A stretch of 64,000 nucleotides of DNA from Aurantimicrobium sp. (GCA_024644865.1 JAHEGZ010000003.1:1-64000); one strand, 5' to 3'; positions 20,394-30,595 are shown, numbered from the stretch's first letter. The notes: generated from the sequence alone by a model not told the origin. Numbers and translations are program-made.

Positions 20394-21172
20394 CCCAGCC
20401 CACGTTCTGGCAGGTCGCTCGTCGCCCTCAGTGGATTGCCGCACTCCTGCTGGTGATGGCTGTAGCGGCTGTCTTTGCGTTCTTAGGTAAGTGGCAACTC
20501 GAGCGTGCCGTCATTTCGGGCCAAAACACGGATCACCAGACTGAAACCGTCGTGCCGCTGTCGACGCTGGCAAAGCCCGGCGGAATTGTCGATGAGCGCG
20601 CTGCCGGGCACATGGCATCAGTTGGCGGCGGCCTTGATACAAACACCCTCGTCATTCTCGGCGATCGAATGAACGGTGGACAGAAGGGTTACTGGCTGGT
20701 GGGTCGATTCACCACGCCCGAGGGCGAACTTGCCGAGGCGCTTGGATGGGCTCCGACGTTGGAGTCCGTGACTGCCGTGCGCGACCGCATGCAACCGACG
20801 GCCAGCACACTGATCGGGCACGAAATTACGGGCCGATTCATGCCGTCAGAAGCACCAACCGTGCCACCTGATGGTGCTGACCCGCTGTCGATGACCACGA
20901 TGTCGGTTGCTGCCCTACTCAACGTGTGGCCCGAATCGAACCGCCTGATGTACACCGGTTATCTGGTTGCCTCAGTGCCACCGGAGGGGCTGGTCAAGAT
21001 TGACTCAACCCCACCGGTCAGTGACAGCACCTACAACTGGCTCAACATTTTTTACGCCATCGAGTGGACGGTTTTCGCTGGCTTCGCTTTCTACGTCTGG
21101 TACCGCCTGGTGCGCGATCGCCGCGAGCGTGAGCTAGAAGAGAACGCGCTCGCCGGGCTGAGCGAGGACTAG
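20390..21172 (+). CDS. SURF1 family cytochrome oxidase biogenesis protein
   Basis: The 260-residue protein has one transmembrane helix near each end (about 14-33 and 218-238) enclosing an extracytoplasmic domain. This is the SURF1 topology. FLGKWQLERA after the first helix is the family motif. SURF1 proteins assist heme insertion or assembly of terminal oxidases. It overlaps glpD by 4 bases. The 3' end overlaps the convergent MBL-fold gene by 39 bases. Confidence 0.88.
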   Translation: MTQPTFWQVARRPQWIAALLLVMAVAAVFAFLGKWQLERAVISGQNTDHQTETVVPLSTLAKPGGIVDERAAGHMASVGGGLDTNTLVILGDRMNGGQKGYWLVGRFTTPEGELAEALGWAPTLESVTAVRDRMQPTASTLIGHEITGRFMPSEAPTVPPDGADPLSMTTMSVAALLNVWPESNRLMYTGYLVASVPPEGLVKIDSTPPVSDSTYNWLNIFYAIEWTVFAGFAFYVWYRLVRDRRERELEENALAGLSED

Positions 21173-21898
21173 TCGCGCACTGAGCCCGGCTCTTGCGAAT
21201 GCTCCCTCGAGCAGCGCGCGGTCTTCGCTGAAGTGCGCCCACCCTTCCGAGTGCACCGGGAACACCTTCGCCTGTGGCAGCTTGCCAGCGACCTCGGCCG
21301 CCATGTCAGCGGTGAGCGTCAGGGGCGCGTTGTCGAATAGACCGACTCGCGCGGCACCTGTGAAGAGTACGGCGATGTCGATTGCCGGAAAACGCTCAGC
21401 GATCAGGTCGACAAGCTCTACGGCGGCGTTGTCCCCGCTGACGTAGATCGTGGGTGAGCCTGCTGACTCGAGAACGAATCCAGAGACGTCGCCGGTGATT
21501 TCCTCACAACCGACAGGGCCGTGACGAGCGGGCACCGCCGTGACGACGAACTCGCGACCGTTGGATGCGCTCACCTTCGTCGACGCCCACGGTTCAAGTG
21601 CTGTCACTGACGCGATCTGCGACTGAGCCATCGGAGTGCCAACGACTTTCGCAGCCGTCGCGACAACCTCGGCGCCGGAGACATCAAGGTTGTCGGGGTG
21701 ATGCGCGTGTGACAACGTCACCAGGTCAATCGCCGGTAGGTCGGCAGCTGCGATTGCAGGGCCAGCCGTCTTCACCAGAACGCCGCCGGGAATCGGGTAC
21801 TCACCCGGAGCGTCGAAGGTGGGATCGGTGAGCACGGTGAGCCCGTCGACCTCAATGAGAGCCGTGGGTCCGCCAACGAGGGTGATCGAAGTTGCCAT
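21134..21898 (-). CDS. MBL-fold metallo-hydrolase (last gene of aldoxime/nitrile operon)
   Basis: The 254-residue protein has a metallo-beta-lactamase fold. The metal-site motif is TLSHAHHPDNLD (around residue 65), a variant of HxHxDH found in UlaG-like hydrolases. Later metal-ligand candidates are ARHGP and PVHSEGWAHF. Its ATG shares one base with the stop of the upstream flavoprotein gene (TAATG), so it belongs to the nitrilase operon. The substrate is unknown. The tail overlaps SURF1 by 39 bases. Confidence 0.82.
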   Translation of the reverse strand: MATSITLVGGPTALIEVDGLTVLTDPTFDAPGEYPIPGGVLVKTAGPAIAAADLPAIDLVTLSHAHHPDNLDVSGAEVVATAAKVVGTPMAQSQIASVTALEPWASTKVSASNGREFVVTAVPARHGPVGCEEITGDVSGFVLESAGSPTIYVSGDNAAVELVDLIAERFPAIDIAVLFTGAARVGLFDNAPLTLTADMAAEVAGKLPQAKVFPVHSEGWAHFSEDRALLEGAFARAGLSARLVLAQPGERVLF

Positions 21899-23142
21899 TA
21901 GAAAATACCTTCCGCTGCCGCCATGAGGTCGTACTCGGGAGCCGAAAGCACGCGCTGCAGCTGCAGGCGACGCACGCCCACGTTACCGCCGTCGAACAGC
22001 GGGTAGGCCATTGCATCCTGCAGAAGCTCCATCAGCCCGGTCTTCTCTTTGTAGGCCTCGACACCGACGACGCGCATGGCGTCGGTGATGACGCCAATCA
22101 TGAGTTCGGAGGTGAACACCTTGTTGATGAGGCTGAGTTCTTGGCTGCGTCCCATGGAGCGGTCGAAGTTCCAGCAGGCCTTCCAGGTGAGGTAGCGCCC
22201 GGCCTCAATCTTGGCCTTCATGTCAGACAGAATTGTGGCCACGTTCTGGTGCTGAATGATCGGTACCGATCCACCGCGGGTTTCGGTACGAGCGAACTCG
22301 AGTGCGATGCTGAACGCCTTACGTGCCACGCCCACGGCCATCGCGCCGACCAGACCGGCGGTTGCTGTGAACGCCGTCTCTGCAATCAGGATTCCGTCGC
22401 CAACGTTGCCGAGCAGGTTTTCCTTAGGCACGCGCACGTTCTCGTAGCGGACGACACACACCTCGGCACCCGGTTGACCGACGGTCTCGATGTTTTCTTC
22501 AATCGTGATGCCGGGGGTCTTGCCGGGCACGAGGAACATTGACAGCGACTCCTGCGGCGGCTTGTCCATGCCAACGCGTGCAGCGACGGCGAGAAGGTCA
22601 GCGTGCTGACCGCCCCATCCGGCAGCGTGAGGGGTCCAGATCTTTCGACCGTTGATGACCCACTCGTCACCCTCGAGGACTGCGCTGGTTGCGAATCCCT
22701 TTGAGGGGTCGGTGTTGTGGTAGTTGGCGGTTCCGTGCGGCTCGCTGAACGACAGGCCGGCCAGTGGCGCGCCTTCGCCGTTGACGAACTGGGGAAGGAA
22801 CTTCTCGTACTGGTCTGGGTTGCCAAAGAAGAGCAGGCCCATGATGCCGAGCCCGGTCGAGAGAACCGACAGCGGAAGGCTCGACTCGACAGCGATGAGC
22901 TCCTCGGCGACGATGGCAACGTCAACCAGGCTGTTCATCGTTCCACCCAAGGGCGGGGGCACCTGGAGCTTGAGATATCCGGCCTTCACTGCAGCTTCGT
23001 AGGCATCCTTTGTCACCTCGAAGCGTCCGGCGGCGTCTTTGCCGACCATCTTGGCGCGCAGGTCGGTGAGATGCTTCGCGGCAAAGGCGCGTGCATCCAG
23101 CTGCAGCTTGCGCTGCTCGGGGCTGAGTTCGAAATCGATCAT
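21898..23142 (-). CDS. Acyl-CoA dehydrogenase-like flavoprotein
   Basis: The 414-residue protein has the ACAD fold: an N-terminal helical domain, the FAD-binding strand motif LAGLSFSEPHGTANYH with INGRKIWTPHA, and a C-terminal helical bundle. Where classical enzymes have the catalytic Glu in YEGTNEIQR, it reads LFDGGNVGVRR, so the base may be Asp or absent. It therefore may not oxidise acyl-CoA. It lies 15 bases after the aldoxime dehydratase gene and touches the MBL gene. An N-oxygenase-like role on an amine is possible but only inferred from context. Confidence 0.82.
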   Translation of the reverse strand: MIDFELSPEQRKLQLDARAFAAKHLTDLRAKMVGKDAAGRFEVTKDAYEAAVKAGYLKLQVPPPLGGTMNSLVDVAIVAEELIAVESSLPLSVLSTGLGIMGLLFFGNPDQYEKFLPQFVNGEGAPLAGLSFSEPHGTANYHNTDPSKGFATSAVLEGDEWVINGRKIWTPHAAGWGGQHADLLAVAARVGMDKPPQESLSMFLVPGKTPGITIEENIETVGQPGAEVCVVRYENVRVPKENLLGNVGDGILIAETAFTATAGLVGAMAVGVARKAFSIALEFARTETRGGSVPIIQHQNVATILSDMKAKIEAGRYLTWKACWNFDRSMGRSQELSLINKVFTSELMIGVITDAMRVVGVEAYKEKTGLMELLQDAMAYPLFDGGNVGVRRLQLQRVLSAPEYDLMAAAEGIF

Positions 23143-23157
23143 TTTTTCTTCTTTTCT

Positions 23158-24210
23158 TTAGCGGGTTGGTGTCAAAACGGTGAGGGTGGGCGAGTAGGGC
23201 AGAAAGCCGGTGAGCGGGTGACAGTTGACATATTCAAAGTGCTGCATACTCGCCCGCGTCACGACGACCTCGTGCCACAAGCGCAGGCGAACGTTGCCCC
23301 GCAGCTCCTGCGCGAGCTCAACGAAGCGGCCGAATATACGCAGGTGGGTCGGGTGCGATTCTGACCAGTCTTCGAGGCGTGTCAGGGTGTCGAAGTGCGC
23401 CACGGCAAAGGCCCGAGGGATGCGCTCACCGGCGCCGGTCGTCTCATCCATGTGTCGGCACGACAGGCAGCCGCTGGCTACGGGGTTGTCCCGAAGGTAA
23501 CGCATGCCTTCGCGCACCGAGGGTTCGAGCTCAGCCTCGTAGACCTCCTTTTCGCGACCTTCGAGTCCGTCATACAGCTCGCCCGAACGAATCGTGGCCA
23601 AGTTTTCGATGCCCGAAGCAATCACTCGCTCGCCGAGTCCTGCGGTTTGGGCTTGTGGCTGATGCGTGAGTTGAAAGCCGCCGGCGTAGTCGTCGGATGA
23701 TGAACCGGGAATACGATCGCGCATCGACCCCCAGTAGTTGTGCGACTGAATCGGGCCGTCGTGGCTGCCGAGCCCCGCCCCTGAGCCGACACTCATTGAC
23801 TGGTCGGAGTAGAGCGTCTCCAGACGTTCGTTTGGTACGTGAAAAACCTCACGAAAGTATCCGGCGTCGCCACTTTCGCGCTCACTACTCAACCAGAATG
23901 CGTCGTGGTCCGGGCGCGACTGCCAGCGAGCGAATGATTCCGACCGATCGCGCCAGTAGAGCATGGCAACCCATGTGTAGAAATCTCGTTCATCGGTGTA
24001 GTCGGCGAATTCCACGACGTCGGGTGCCTCGACTCCGTCAGCGAGCGAGGAAATCCAGGATTGAAACTCGGCGATAGTCGCGCCGGTGCCGGCTCGGTCT
24101 TGAACGCCGTAGTAGGCCATGGTGACTGGCCCGTCGATTTTTGCTGAGAAAGCCGGAACAGGAGGCACCCAGTCGTGGGGCTTGCGGCTTGGGGGATTGT
24201 GGTGAACCAC
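23158..24210 (-). CDS. Aldoxime dehydratase (heme-dependent, OxdA type)
   Basis: The 350-residue protein matches phenylacetaldoxime/aldoxime dehydratases, which dehydrate R-CH=NOH to the nitrile using a substrate-coordinated ferrous heme. It has the N-terminal RKPHDWVPPVPAF, SHNYWGSMRDRIPGS near residue 157, SGCLSCRHM near 247, and LWHEV (His313) and EYVNCHPLTGFLPY (His331). His313 and His331 are the candidates for heme ligand and catalytic histidine. The GTG start shares one base with the nitrilase stop. The next gene upstream is a nitrilase, which would take the product nitrile. Confidence 0.92.
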   Translation of the reverse strand: MVHHNPPSRKPHDWVPPVPAFSAKIDGPVTMAYYGVQDRAGTGATIAEFQSWISSLADGVEAPDVVEFADYTDERDFYTWVAMLYWRDRSESFARWQSRPDHDAFWLSSERESGDAGYFREVFHVPNERLETLYSDQSMSVGSGAGLGSHDGPIQSHNYWGSMRDRIPGSSSDDYAGGFQLTHQPQAQTAGLGERVIASGIENLATIRSGELYDGLEGREKEVYEAELEPSVREGMRYLRDNPVASGCLSCRHMDETTGAGERIPRAFAVAHFDTLTRLEDWSESHPTHLRIFGRFVELAQELRGNVRLRLWHEVVVTRASMQHFEYVNCHPLTGFLPYSPTLTVLTPTR

Positions 24211-25208
24211 TAGTCGACCGCCGATATCTCAGGGAACGAGACCTCCGTGCCGAACTGGCCGTCTCCGATGACCACGCGTTGTGAGGCGTTATTGAAAATC
24301 AACTGGGTCACGTCGGGGCGGCTGTAGTGTCCGCCCGGGTCGGCTGCGTTCTTGGCGTAGGCGATGGCTGCCAGGTCGATGTCGGCCGTGACATAACCTT
24401 CAACATCAGGTGCGAGTGGGGTAGAAATCACTGAGGAGTCAGGCCCAAAGATGGTCGCATAACCGCCACCGCCGTTGTAGATCGGCGAGATCGAGCCGTC
24501 CGCCAGGGCAAAAACCTTGGCGCCCTCGTCGCTCATCATCTGCGTCGATGCCAAGACGAAGCAGCTTCCCTCCAGCGCGTAGACCTTGGATGCGCCAAAG
24601 ACGTTTGCCTCGTGGCTCAGTGCTGGCACCATGTCGAGGCAGCCGAAGTTCGGCCATCCCGAGACGTGAATCTGCTCGTTCTGCGCGTACATCGCGTACT
24701 TTGTCAGCGGTTGCAGGTGTTCCCAGCAGTTGAGGGCACCGAGACGACCGAACTCCGTGTCGACGACCTTGATGTCAGAGCCGTCGCCCTCACCAAAGAG
24801 CGTGCGCTCGACGTGCGTGGGCTTGAGCTTGCGGCGGTGAAGAAGAATCTGTCCGGCCGAGCCGATGGCCGTCTGTGCCATGTAGAGCGTGCCGAAGGCG
24901 CGCTCGCTGTAGCCCATCACAATGGCGATCTTGTTGTCGCGTGCGGCCTCTCGAATGCGCATCATCTGCGGGCTATCGACCGACAGTGAGTTCTCGTGGT
25001 AACGACCGACGTAAGGCATCTGCTCGGGCACGGGGACCGTCCACAAGAACTGCGGGTAGCCCGGAATCCACGTTTCAGGAAAAGCGATGAGTTCGACGCC
25101 GTCGGCCGCCGCTTTTTCCAGGATGGCGATGGTCTTGTCGACGGTTCCGTCGAGATCGAGCCATACTGGCTCGGCTTGAACTGCTGCCACACGAATCTGC
25201 TGGCCCAT
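24210..25208 (-). CDS. Nitrilase
   Basis: The 332-residue carbon-nitrogen hydrolase has the complete Glu-Lys-Cys triad: Glu45 in LIAFPETWIPGYP, Lys127 in HRRKLKPTHVER and Cys161 in ALNCWEHLQPL. The CWEH signature is that of true nitrilases, hydrolysing R-CN to the acid and ammonia. The frame is open upstream to 25478. ATG 25208 is chosen because GAGGAGG lies 4 bases before it and MGQQIRVAAVQAEP is the family N-terminus. It is the first gene of the operon. Confidence 0.94.
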   Translation of the reverse strand: MGQQIRVAAVQAEPVWLDLDGTVDKTIAILEKAAADGVELIAFPETWIPGYPQFLWTVPVPEQMPYVGRYHENSLSVDSPQMMRIREAARDNKIAIVMGYSERAFGTLYMAQTAIGSAGQILLHRRKLKPTHVERTLFGEGDGSDIKVVDTEFGRLGALNCWEHLQPLTKYAMYAQNEQIHVSGWPNFGCLDMVPALSHEANVFGASKVYALEGSCFVLASTQMMSDEGAKVFALADGSISPIYNGGGGYATIFGPDSSVISTPLAPDVEGYVTADIDLAAIAYAKNAADPGGHYSRPDVTQLIFNNASQRVVIGDGQFGTEVSFPEISAVD

Positions 25209-25225
25209 GATTCCTCCTCGTTGAG

Positions 25226-25242
25226 GTTCAATTGATATGAAC
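25226..25242. promoter_or_regulatory. Short inverted repeat in the nitrilase leader
   Basis: GTTCA-N7-TGAAC lies 18-34 bases before the nitrilase ATG. It could be an operator half-site pair or a small leader hairpin. The arms are short, so support is weak. Confidence 0.25.
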
Positions 25243-25278
25243 GGTGTCGTCAGGCTACGACCGGGGTGCCCGAGCATC

Positions 25279-25314
25279 TCGGCATCGCTGGCACGAAATT
25301 CGGCATTTTGTGCA
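25279..25314. promoter_or_regulatory. Candidate AraC-type operator (21-bp-spaced direct repeat)
   Basis: TCGGCAT-N5-GCA occurs at 25279-25293 and again at 25300-25314. The two copies have the same orientation, exactly 21 bases apart, or two helical turns. That is the geometry used by AraC-family activators. It lies between the nitrilase start (71 bases away) and the divergent AraC gene (75 bases away). This is a likely shared control site. Confidence 0.6.
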
Positions 25315-25388
25315 GCCGCTCTATCGCCGACATTGAATATTCGGGATACTGAGCACACGACCCGGCAGTAGAAATCAGTTAGGCACCC

Positions 25389-26312
25389 GTGGGCAGAATC
25401 ATCGCCAGCAACACCGATGAGTGGCGCGATATTGCGAGCGCCAGCTTTGTTCCGCTGTCGATTCAGCAGTCCGCTCAAGACTTCACTGCGTCACTCGATA
25501 TGCGCCAGCTCAGCCCCGACGTGAGTATCGCCGGCGTGACCGATCAAGCCATTGTCATCAATCGCACCGAGCGCCTAGCCTCGGCATCGGTTACCGATGA
25601 CATTCATATCTCCCTGCAAGCTTCCGGCCGTGGAACGGTGAGCCAGTTCGGTCGTGTGGCGAACGTTTCGCCGGGAGTGCTCACTGTGACCGAGACCCAT
25701 CGTCCATTCACGCTCAACTATGTCGAGCCCAACCAGCGCCACATTGTGCTTCAGGCATCCCGCTCGGCACTCGGCGTTACTGATGACATGATTCGTCACG
25801 TTGCCGGGCGTCAGCTTGCAGGAGTTAACCCCGCCCGAGACGCGTATGTCTCGCTCGTCACCTCACTAATGGCGCAACCCGAGAATCTCTCCGAGTCTGC
25901 CTCCCTTGAGATGTCGACGATTGTGACTTCTCTAGCGTCGGCGATGCTGCGCTCGGCGTTCGAGTCATCCCCAGTGATGCCAACCACGAACGAGGCACTT
26001 CTGGTTGCGATGACCGACTTCATTCGCGCGCACCTGTCATCGCCCCTGCTCACTCCCGAAACGGTGGCCCGGGCCCACTTTGTTTCGCGGCGCAAACTCT
26101 ATGAGGTATTTGAGGGCTCTGGCGAGACTCCGGCCGACGTGATTCGGCGCGAGCGTATCCAGCGGGCGGCATTGATGCTCACTGATCAGGCGCAGAAATG
26201 GACCGTTGCCGATGTGGCCTTTTCGACTGGCTTTAGCGATGTGACAACTTTCTCGCGGGCCTTCCGCCGGTACTTTGGAGTCACGCCGCGCGAGTGGCGG
26301 GCATCGGTCTAG
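25389..26312 (+). CDS. AraC family transcriptional regulator
   Basis: The 307-residue protein has an N-terminal ligand-type domain (about 10-185) of the AraC-binding-like kind. The C-terminal double helix-turn-helix (about 205-305) includes VARAHFVSRRKLYEVFEGSG, WTVADVAFSTGFSDVTTFSR and the classic ending AFRRYFGVTPREWR. The GTG start at 25389 is chosen from the frame. It is divergent from the nitrilase operon across 180 bases containing a 21-bp-spaced direct repeat. It probably activates that operon in response to an aldoxime, nitrile or acid. Confidence 0.9.
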   Translation: MGRIIASNTDEWRDIASASFVPLSIQQSAQDFTASLDMRQLSPDVSIAGVTDQAIVINRTERLASASVTDDIHISLQASGRGTVSQFGRVANVSPGVLTVTETHRPFTLNYVEPNQRHIVLQASRSALGVTDDMIRHVAGRQLAGVNPARDAYVSLVTSLMAQPENLSESASLEMSTIVTSLASAMLRSAFESSPVMPTTNEALLVAMTDFIRAHLSSPLLTPETVARAHFVSRRKLYEVFEGSGETPADVIRRERIQRAALMLTDQAQKWTVADVAFSTGFSDVTTFSRAFRRYFGVTPREWRASV

Positions 26313-26382
26313 TCGGCGGTTTCCGAAGGTGCACGTGGTTGGGGGTCGCGTTTGACCGACATTGCCGGCACTGGAGCACGAG

Positions 26383-26388
26383 TAAACT
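26383..26388 (+). promoter_or_regulatory. Leaderless -10 element of DUF3817-guaA
   Basis: TAAACT ends 7 bases before the ATG at 26396. It is identical in sequence and spacing to the glmS element. Confidence 0.6.
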
Positions 26389-26395
26389 AGGGGGC

Positions 26396-26829
26396 ATGCC
26401 CCTTGAACCTCGCGAGCTCGACATTCCTCGTATTCCGGGGGCCTTGCGGTTCTATCAGGTGATGGCCATCGTCACGGGTACGTTCTTGTTGCTCCTGGTC
26501 GCCGAGATGATCGTGCGCTACGGCCTGGGCTACGACCTCGAAATCGGTGGTCCGTTCGGTTTCATCACGTTCACCCCGCACCTGCAGGTCACCGCGTTCA
26601 ACGGCTCCACGGCCATCCTGATCATTCACGGCTGGCTGTACGTGATTTACCTCGTCGCGAGCTTTCGCCTCTGGTCGTTCATGCGCTGGTCGTTCCTGAC
26701 GCTCGTCATTCTTGCCCTCGGCGGTATCATCCCCGCCCTCTCATTCGTGCTTGAGGGTGTCTACACCAAGCGCGTTCGTTCATGGATTTCGTCGCACCCC
26801 CAGCCGACGGCAAAGAAAGGCGCCACCGC

Positions 26830-26833
<4 letters not shown>
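26396..26833 (+). CDS. DUF3817 domain membrane protein
   Basis: The 145-residue protein has a soluble N-terminus ([20 protein letters not shown]) and three to four hydrophobic segments (about 22-42, 73-95, 99-120). This is the layout of DUF3817, a small actinobacterial membrane family of unknown function. In actinobacteria the family is commonly found just before guaA. The stop overlaps the guaA GTG by 4 bases, so the two are translationally coupled. Confidence 0.87.
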
Positions 26834-28389
<1,556 letters not shown>

Positions 28390-28394
28390 TCCCT

Positions 28395-28715
28395 ATGTTT
28401 TTCTTTTCGCTCTGGCCGATGGCGCTGGCTGTCGCTTTCATGGTGATCATTCCGCTGTGCGCATCCGGTGCGATCAAGGCGAACCGATTCGTCGGTATTC
28501 GCTGGCCAGCATTGCGCGCGTCCGAAGAGGCGTGGCAGCGCGGTCACCGGGCCGCCATCCCAGCCGTGTTTATCGGCGGAATAGCAACGCTGGCAATCGG
28601 AATCGGCTTTGAGTTCGTTCCAAACTCAGGTGCGCTCGGGCCTTTGCTGGCTTTCGTTGGGCTACTGACCGGTTTTGGATTTGCGTCGGCGAGAGCGCAG
28701 CGCGCCGCCGCCTAG
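28395..28715 (+). CDS. SdpI family-like small membrane protein
   Basis: The protein has 106 residues with three hydrophobic segments. After the first helix comes NRFVGIRWPALRASEEAWQRGHRAA, here split as NRFVGIRWPALR and SEEAWQRGHR. This resembles the SdpI family pattern of GIRTP..S.E.W...HR. SdpI of Bacillus gives immunity to a toxin, but most relatives are uncharacterised. ATG 28395 lies 5 bases after guaA. The 3' end overlaps the convergent Bax-inhibitor gene by 4 bases. Confidence 0.75.
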   Translation: MFFFSLWPMALAVAFMVIIPLCASGAIKANRFVGIRWPALRASEEAWQRGHRAAIPAVFIGGIATLAIGIGFEFVPNSGALGPLLAFVGLLTGFGFASARAQRAAA

Positions 28716-29509
28716 TTTCGCGCGATCGCGAGGATGCGCAGAATCTGCATGTAGAGCCACACCACGGTGATGCTCACGCTCAGGGCGCCGGTCCACGCGA
28801 AGGCTGCGGGTGCCTTGTTTTCGACTCCCTGCTTAATCATGTCGAAGTCGAGAACCAGCGAGTAGGCGCCCAGCAGAATGATGACCGGAGCGAGAATGAC
28901 GCCGAGCGGAATGCCGAAGATTTCGACGCCGTCGAGACCCCACGGGCTGTCCTTGATTGCCCCGAACATGAGCAAAAAGACGTTCACGATCGAGTAGACG
29001 AAATAACCGATAAAAACGATCAAAAAGATTTTGGTCGCGCGTGCCGAGGCACGAATCTTGCCACTGGCAAATAGCGCGAGGGTGACGCCGACGACAGCGA
29101 ACGTTCCGATGATGGCCTGAAGAATGATGCCGTTGTAGAACGACTCGTAGACCAGCGAGATTGCCCCGAGTGCGAAGCCCTGGGTGACGGCGTAGAGCAG
29201 AACCATCGTGGGCGAGGGAGTCTTACGAAAGAGCGCAATCATGGCGAAAACGAAGGCCGCGATGCTCGAGATAAACACTCCGGTCGAACCGATAGCGGGG
29301 TTAGTCGAAAGAGTAATCCAGCCGGCGACGGCGCCGAGCACAATGACGGCGAAAGTGATGACTGATTTCACAACGGTCGACTCGACAGTCATGGTCGCCT
29401 CAGGAGCCCGGTTTGCCGAGGGCAGGTCGTAGAGCGCCTGAAGCTCTTCGGCGGTGGGGTTTGCCTTGAAGGCTGGGTTGCGAGAGAAGGCCGGGTTTGT
29501 CGATGCCAT
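28712..29509 (-). CDS. Bax inhibitor-1/YccA family membrane protein
   Basis: The 265-residue protein has about seven hydrophobic helices after a ~45-residue soluble N-terminus (MASTNPAFSRNPAF..). The pattern VIVLGAVAGWI, VTQGFALGAIS and LDFDMIKQGVENKAP near the C-terminus matches the BI-1/YccA family (TMBIM). These are putative calcium-leak channels, of unclear role in bacteria. ATG 29509 has AAAGG upstream. Confidence 0.88.
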   Translation of the reverse strand: MASTNPAFSRNPAFKANPTAEELQALYDLPSANRAPEATMTVESTVVKSVITFAVIVLGAVAGWITLSTNPAIGSTGVFISSIAAFVFAMIALFRKTPSPTMVLLYAVTQGFALGAISLVYESFYNGIILQAIIGTFAVVGVTLALFASGKIRASARATKIFLIVFIGYFVYSIVNVFLLMFGAIKDSPWGLDGVEIFGIPLGVILAPVIILLGAYSLVLDFDMIKQGVENKAPAAFAWTGALSVSITVVWLYMQILRILAIARN

Positions 29510-29596
29510 GGTCTACCTTTCGTGAGCGATCCGGGCGAACTTTCACTGCCAATCTATCCCGAGATCGGCAGTCAAAACTTATGGCAACCTGAGAGA

Positions 29597-30583
29597 GTGA
29601 CATCTTGGCCGCTCATCATCGCCCACCGGGGCGCCTCGGGCTATCTGCCCGAGCACTCACGCGGTGCTTACGAGCTCGCCATCATTCAGGGCGCCGGCGC
29701 CGTTGAACCCGATGTCGTGATGTCATCGGATGGCGTGCTTGTCATTCGCCACGAAAACAACCTTGCGGCCACCACCGACGTTAGTTCGCGGATTGAGTTC
29801 GCATCCCGCCATCGAACGAAACTGATCGATGGGGCTGTCGTTGCCGGATGGTTCACCGAAGATTTCACCTGGGATGAACTGCAGACCCTCCACTGCGTTG
29901 AGCCACACCCGCAGATGCGCGTTGAAAGTGCCCAGGCCCCCAAGCAGCCCGTGCTTCGACTGGCTGAACTTCTGCAGGTGATCGACGCGGCCGAGCGCCC
30001 GGTCAGAGTGGTCGTCGAATTCAAGAGCCCCACATACTTTGAGTCGCTCGGGTTCAACATGGAAGACGCCTTTGTTCGCGAAATCGAGCTCGCGGGTTGG
30101 AAACGCAACGACAAACGGCTCATCATCGAGAGCTTTGAGTCGAGTATCCTCAAGCGCGCCCGGGAGGTCGGGCTGGGCTATCAGCACATTTACCTCATCG
30201 ACGAGGTCGGTACCGCCCCCGACCAGCGCCTTCTGCTCGGCGATAAGGCCCTGACCTACAGCGAACAGCGACGCATGGAGAGCCTGCGCTCGCTGGGCAA
30301 ATTTCTCGATGGAATCAGCGTTTCGGTCGGCCTTTTCAACTCGGATGAGGGCGCCAACCTCGTCGCACTCTGCCACGACCTCGGTCTCAAAGTCTTCTGT
30401 TGGACTCTGCGGGCGGAGAACAAATACCTTCCGAGCCAGTGGCGCCGGGGCTTCGACCTCAAGGCCTGGGGTGACTGGCAGCCGTACTTCGAAAGCATCG
30501 TGGCAACCGGAGTTGACGGAGTTTTCACAGATCAGCCTGACCTGCTCGTGCGCCTGCGCGACGGCGTCAGTGACCAACCGTAG
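29597..30583 (+). CDS. Glycerophosphodiester phosphodiesterase family protein
   Basis: The protein is a GDPD TIM barrel with LIIAHRGASGYLPEHS at the N-terminus (catalytic His and Arg) and EPDVVMSSDGVLVIRHE, which supplies metal ligands. It hydrolyses glycerophosphodiesters to glycerol-3-phosphate and an alcohol. The frame opens at GTG 29522 (353 residues). GTG 29597 (328 residues) is preferred because the longer start lies only 12 bases from the divergent Bax-inhibitor start and adds non-conserved sequence. CAACCT sits six bases before it. No signal peptide is seen. Confidence 0.85.
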   Translation: MTSWPLIIAHRGASGYLPEHSRGAYELAIIQGAGAVEPDVVMSSDGVLVIRHENNLAATTDVSSRIEFASRHRTKLIDGAVVAGWFTEDFTWDELQTLHCVEPHPQMRVESAQAPKQPVLRLAELLQVIDAAERPVRVVVEFKSPTYFESLGFNMEDAFVREIELAGWKRNDKRLIIESFESSILKRAREVGLGYQHIYLIDEVGTAPDQRLLLGDKALTYSEQRRMESLRSLGKFLDGISVSVGLFNSDEGANLVALCHDLGLKVFCWTLRAENKYLPSQWRRGFDLKAWGDWQPYFESIVATGVDGVFTDQPDLLVRLRDGVSDQP

Positions 30584-30586
30584 ACT
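30581..30586 (+). promoter_or_regulatory. -10 element of pcrA with very short leader
   Basis: TAGACT overlaps the GDPD stop and ends 9 bases before the pcrA ATG. A transcript would begin within a few bases of the start codon, a near-leaderless variant of the pattern seen at other genes. Confidence 0.4.
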
Positions 30587-30595
30587 CGACGGGAC

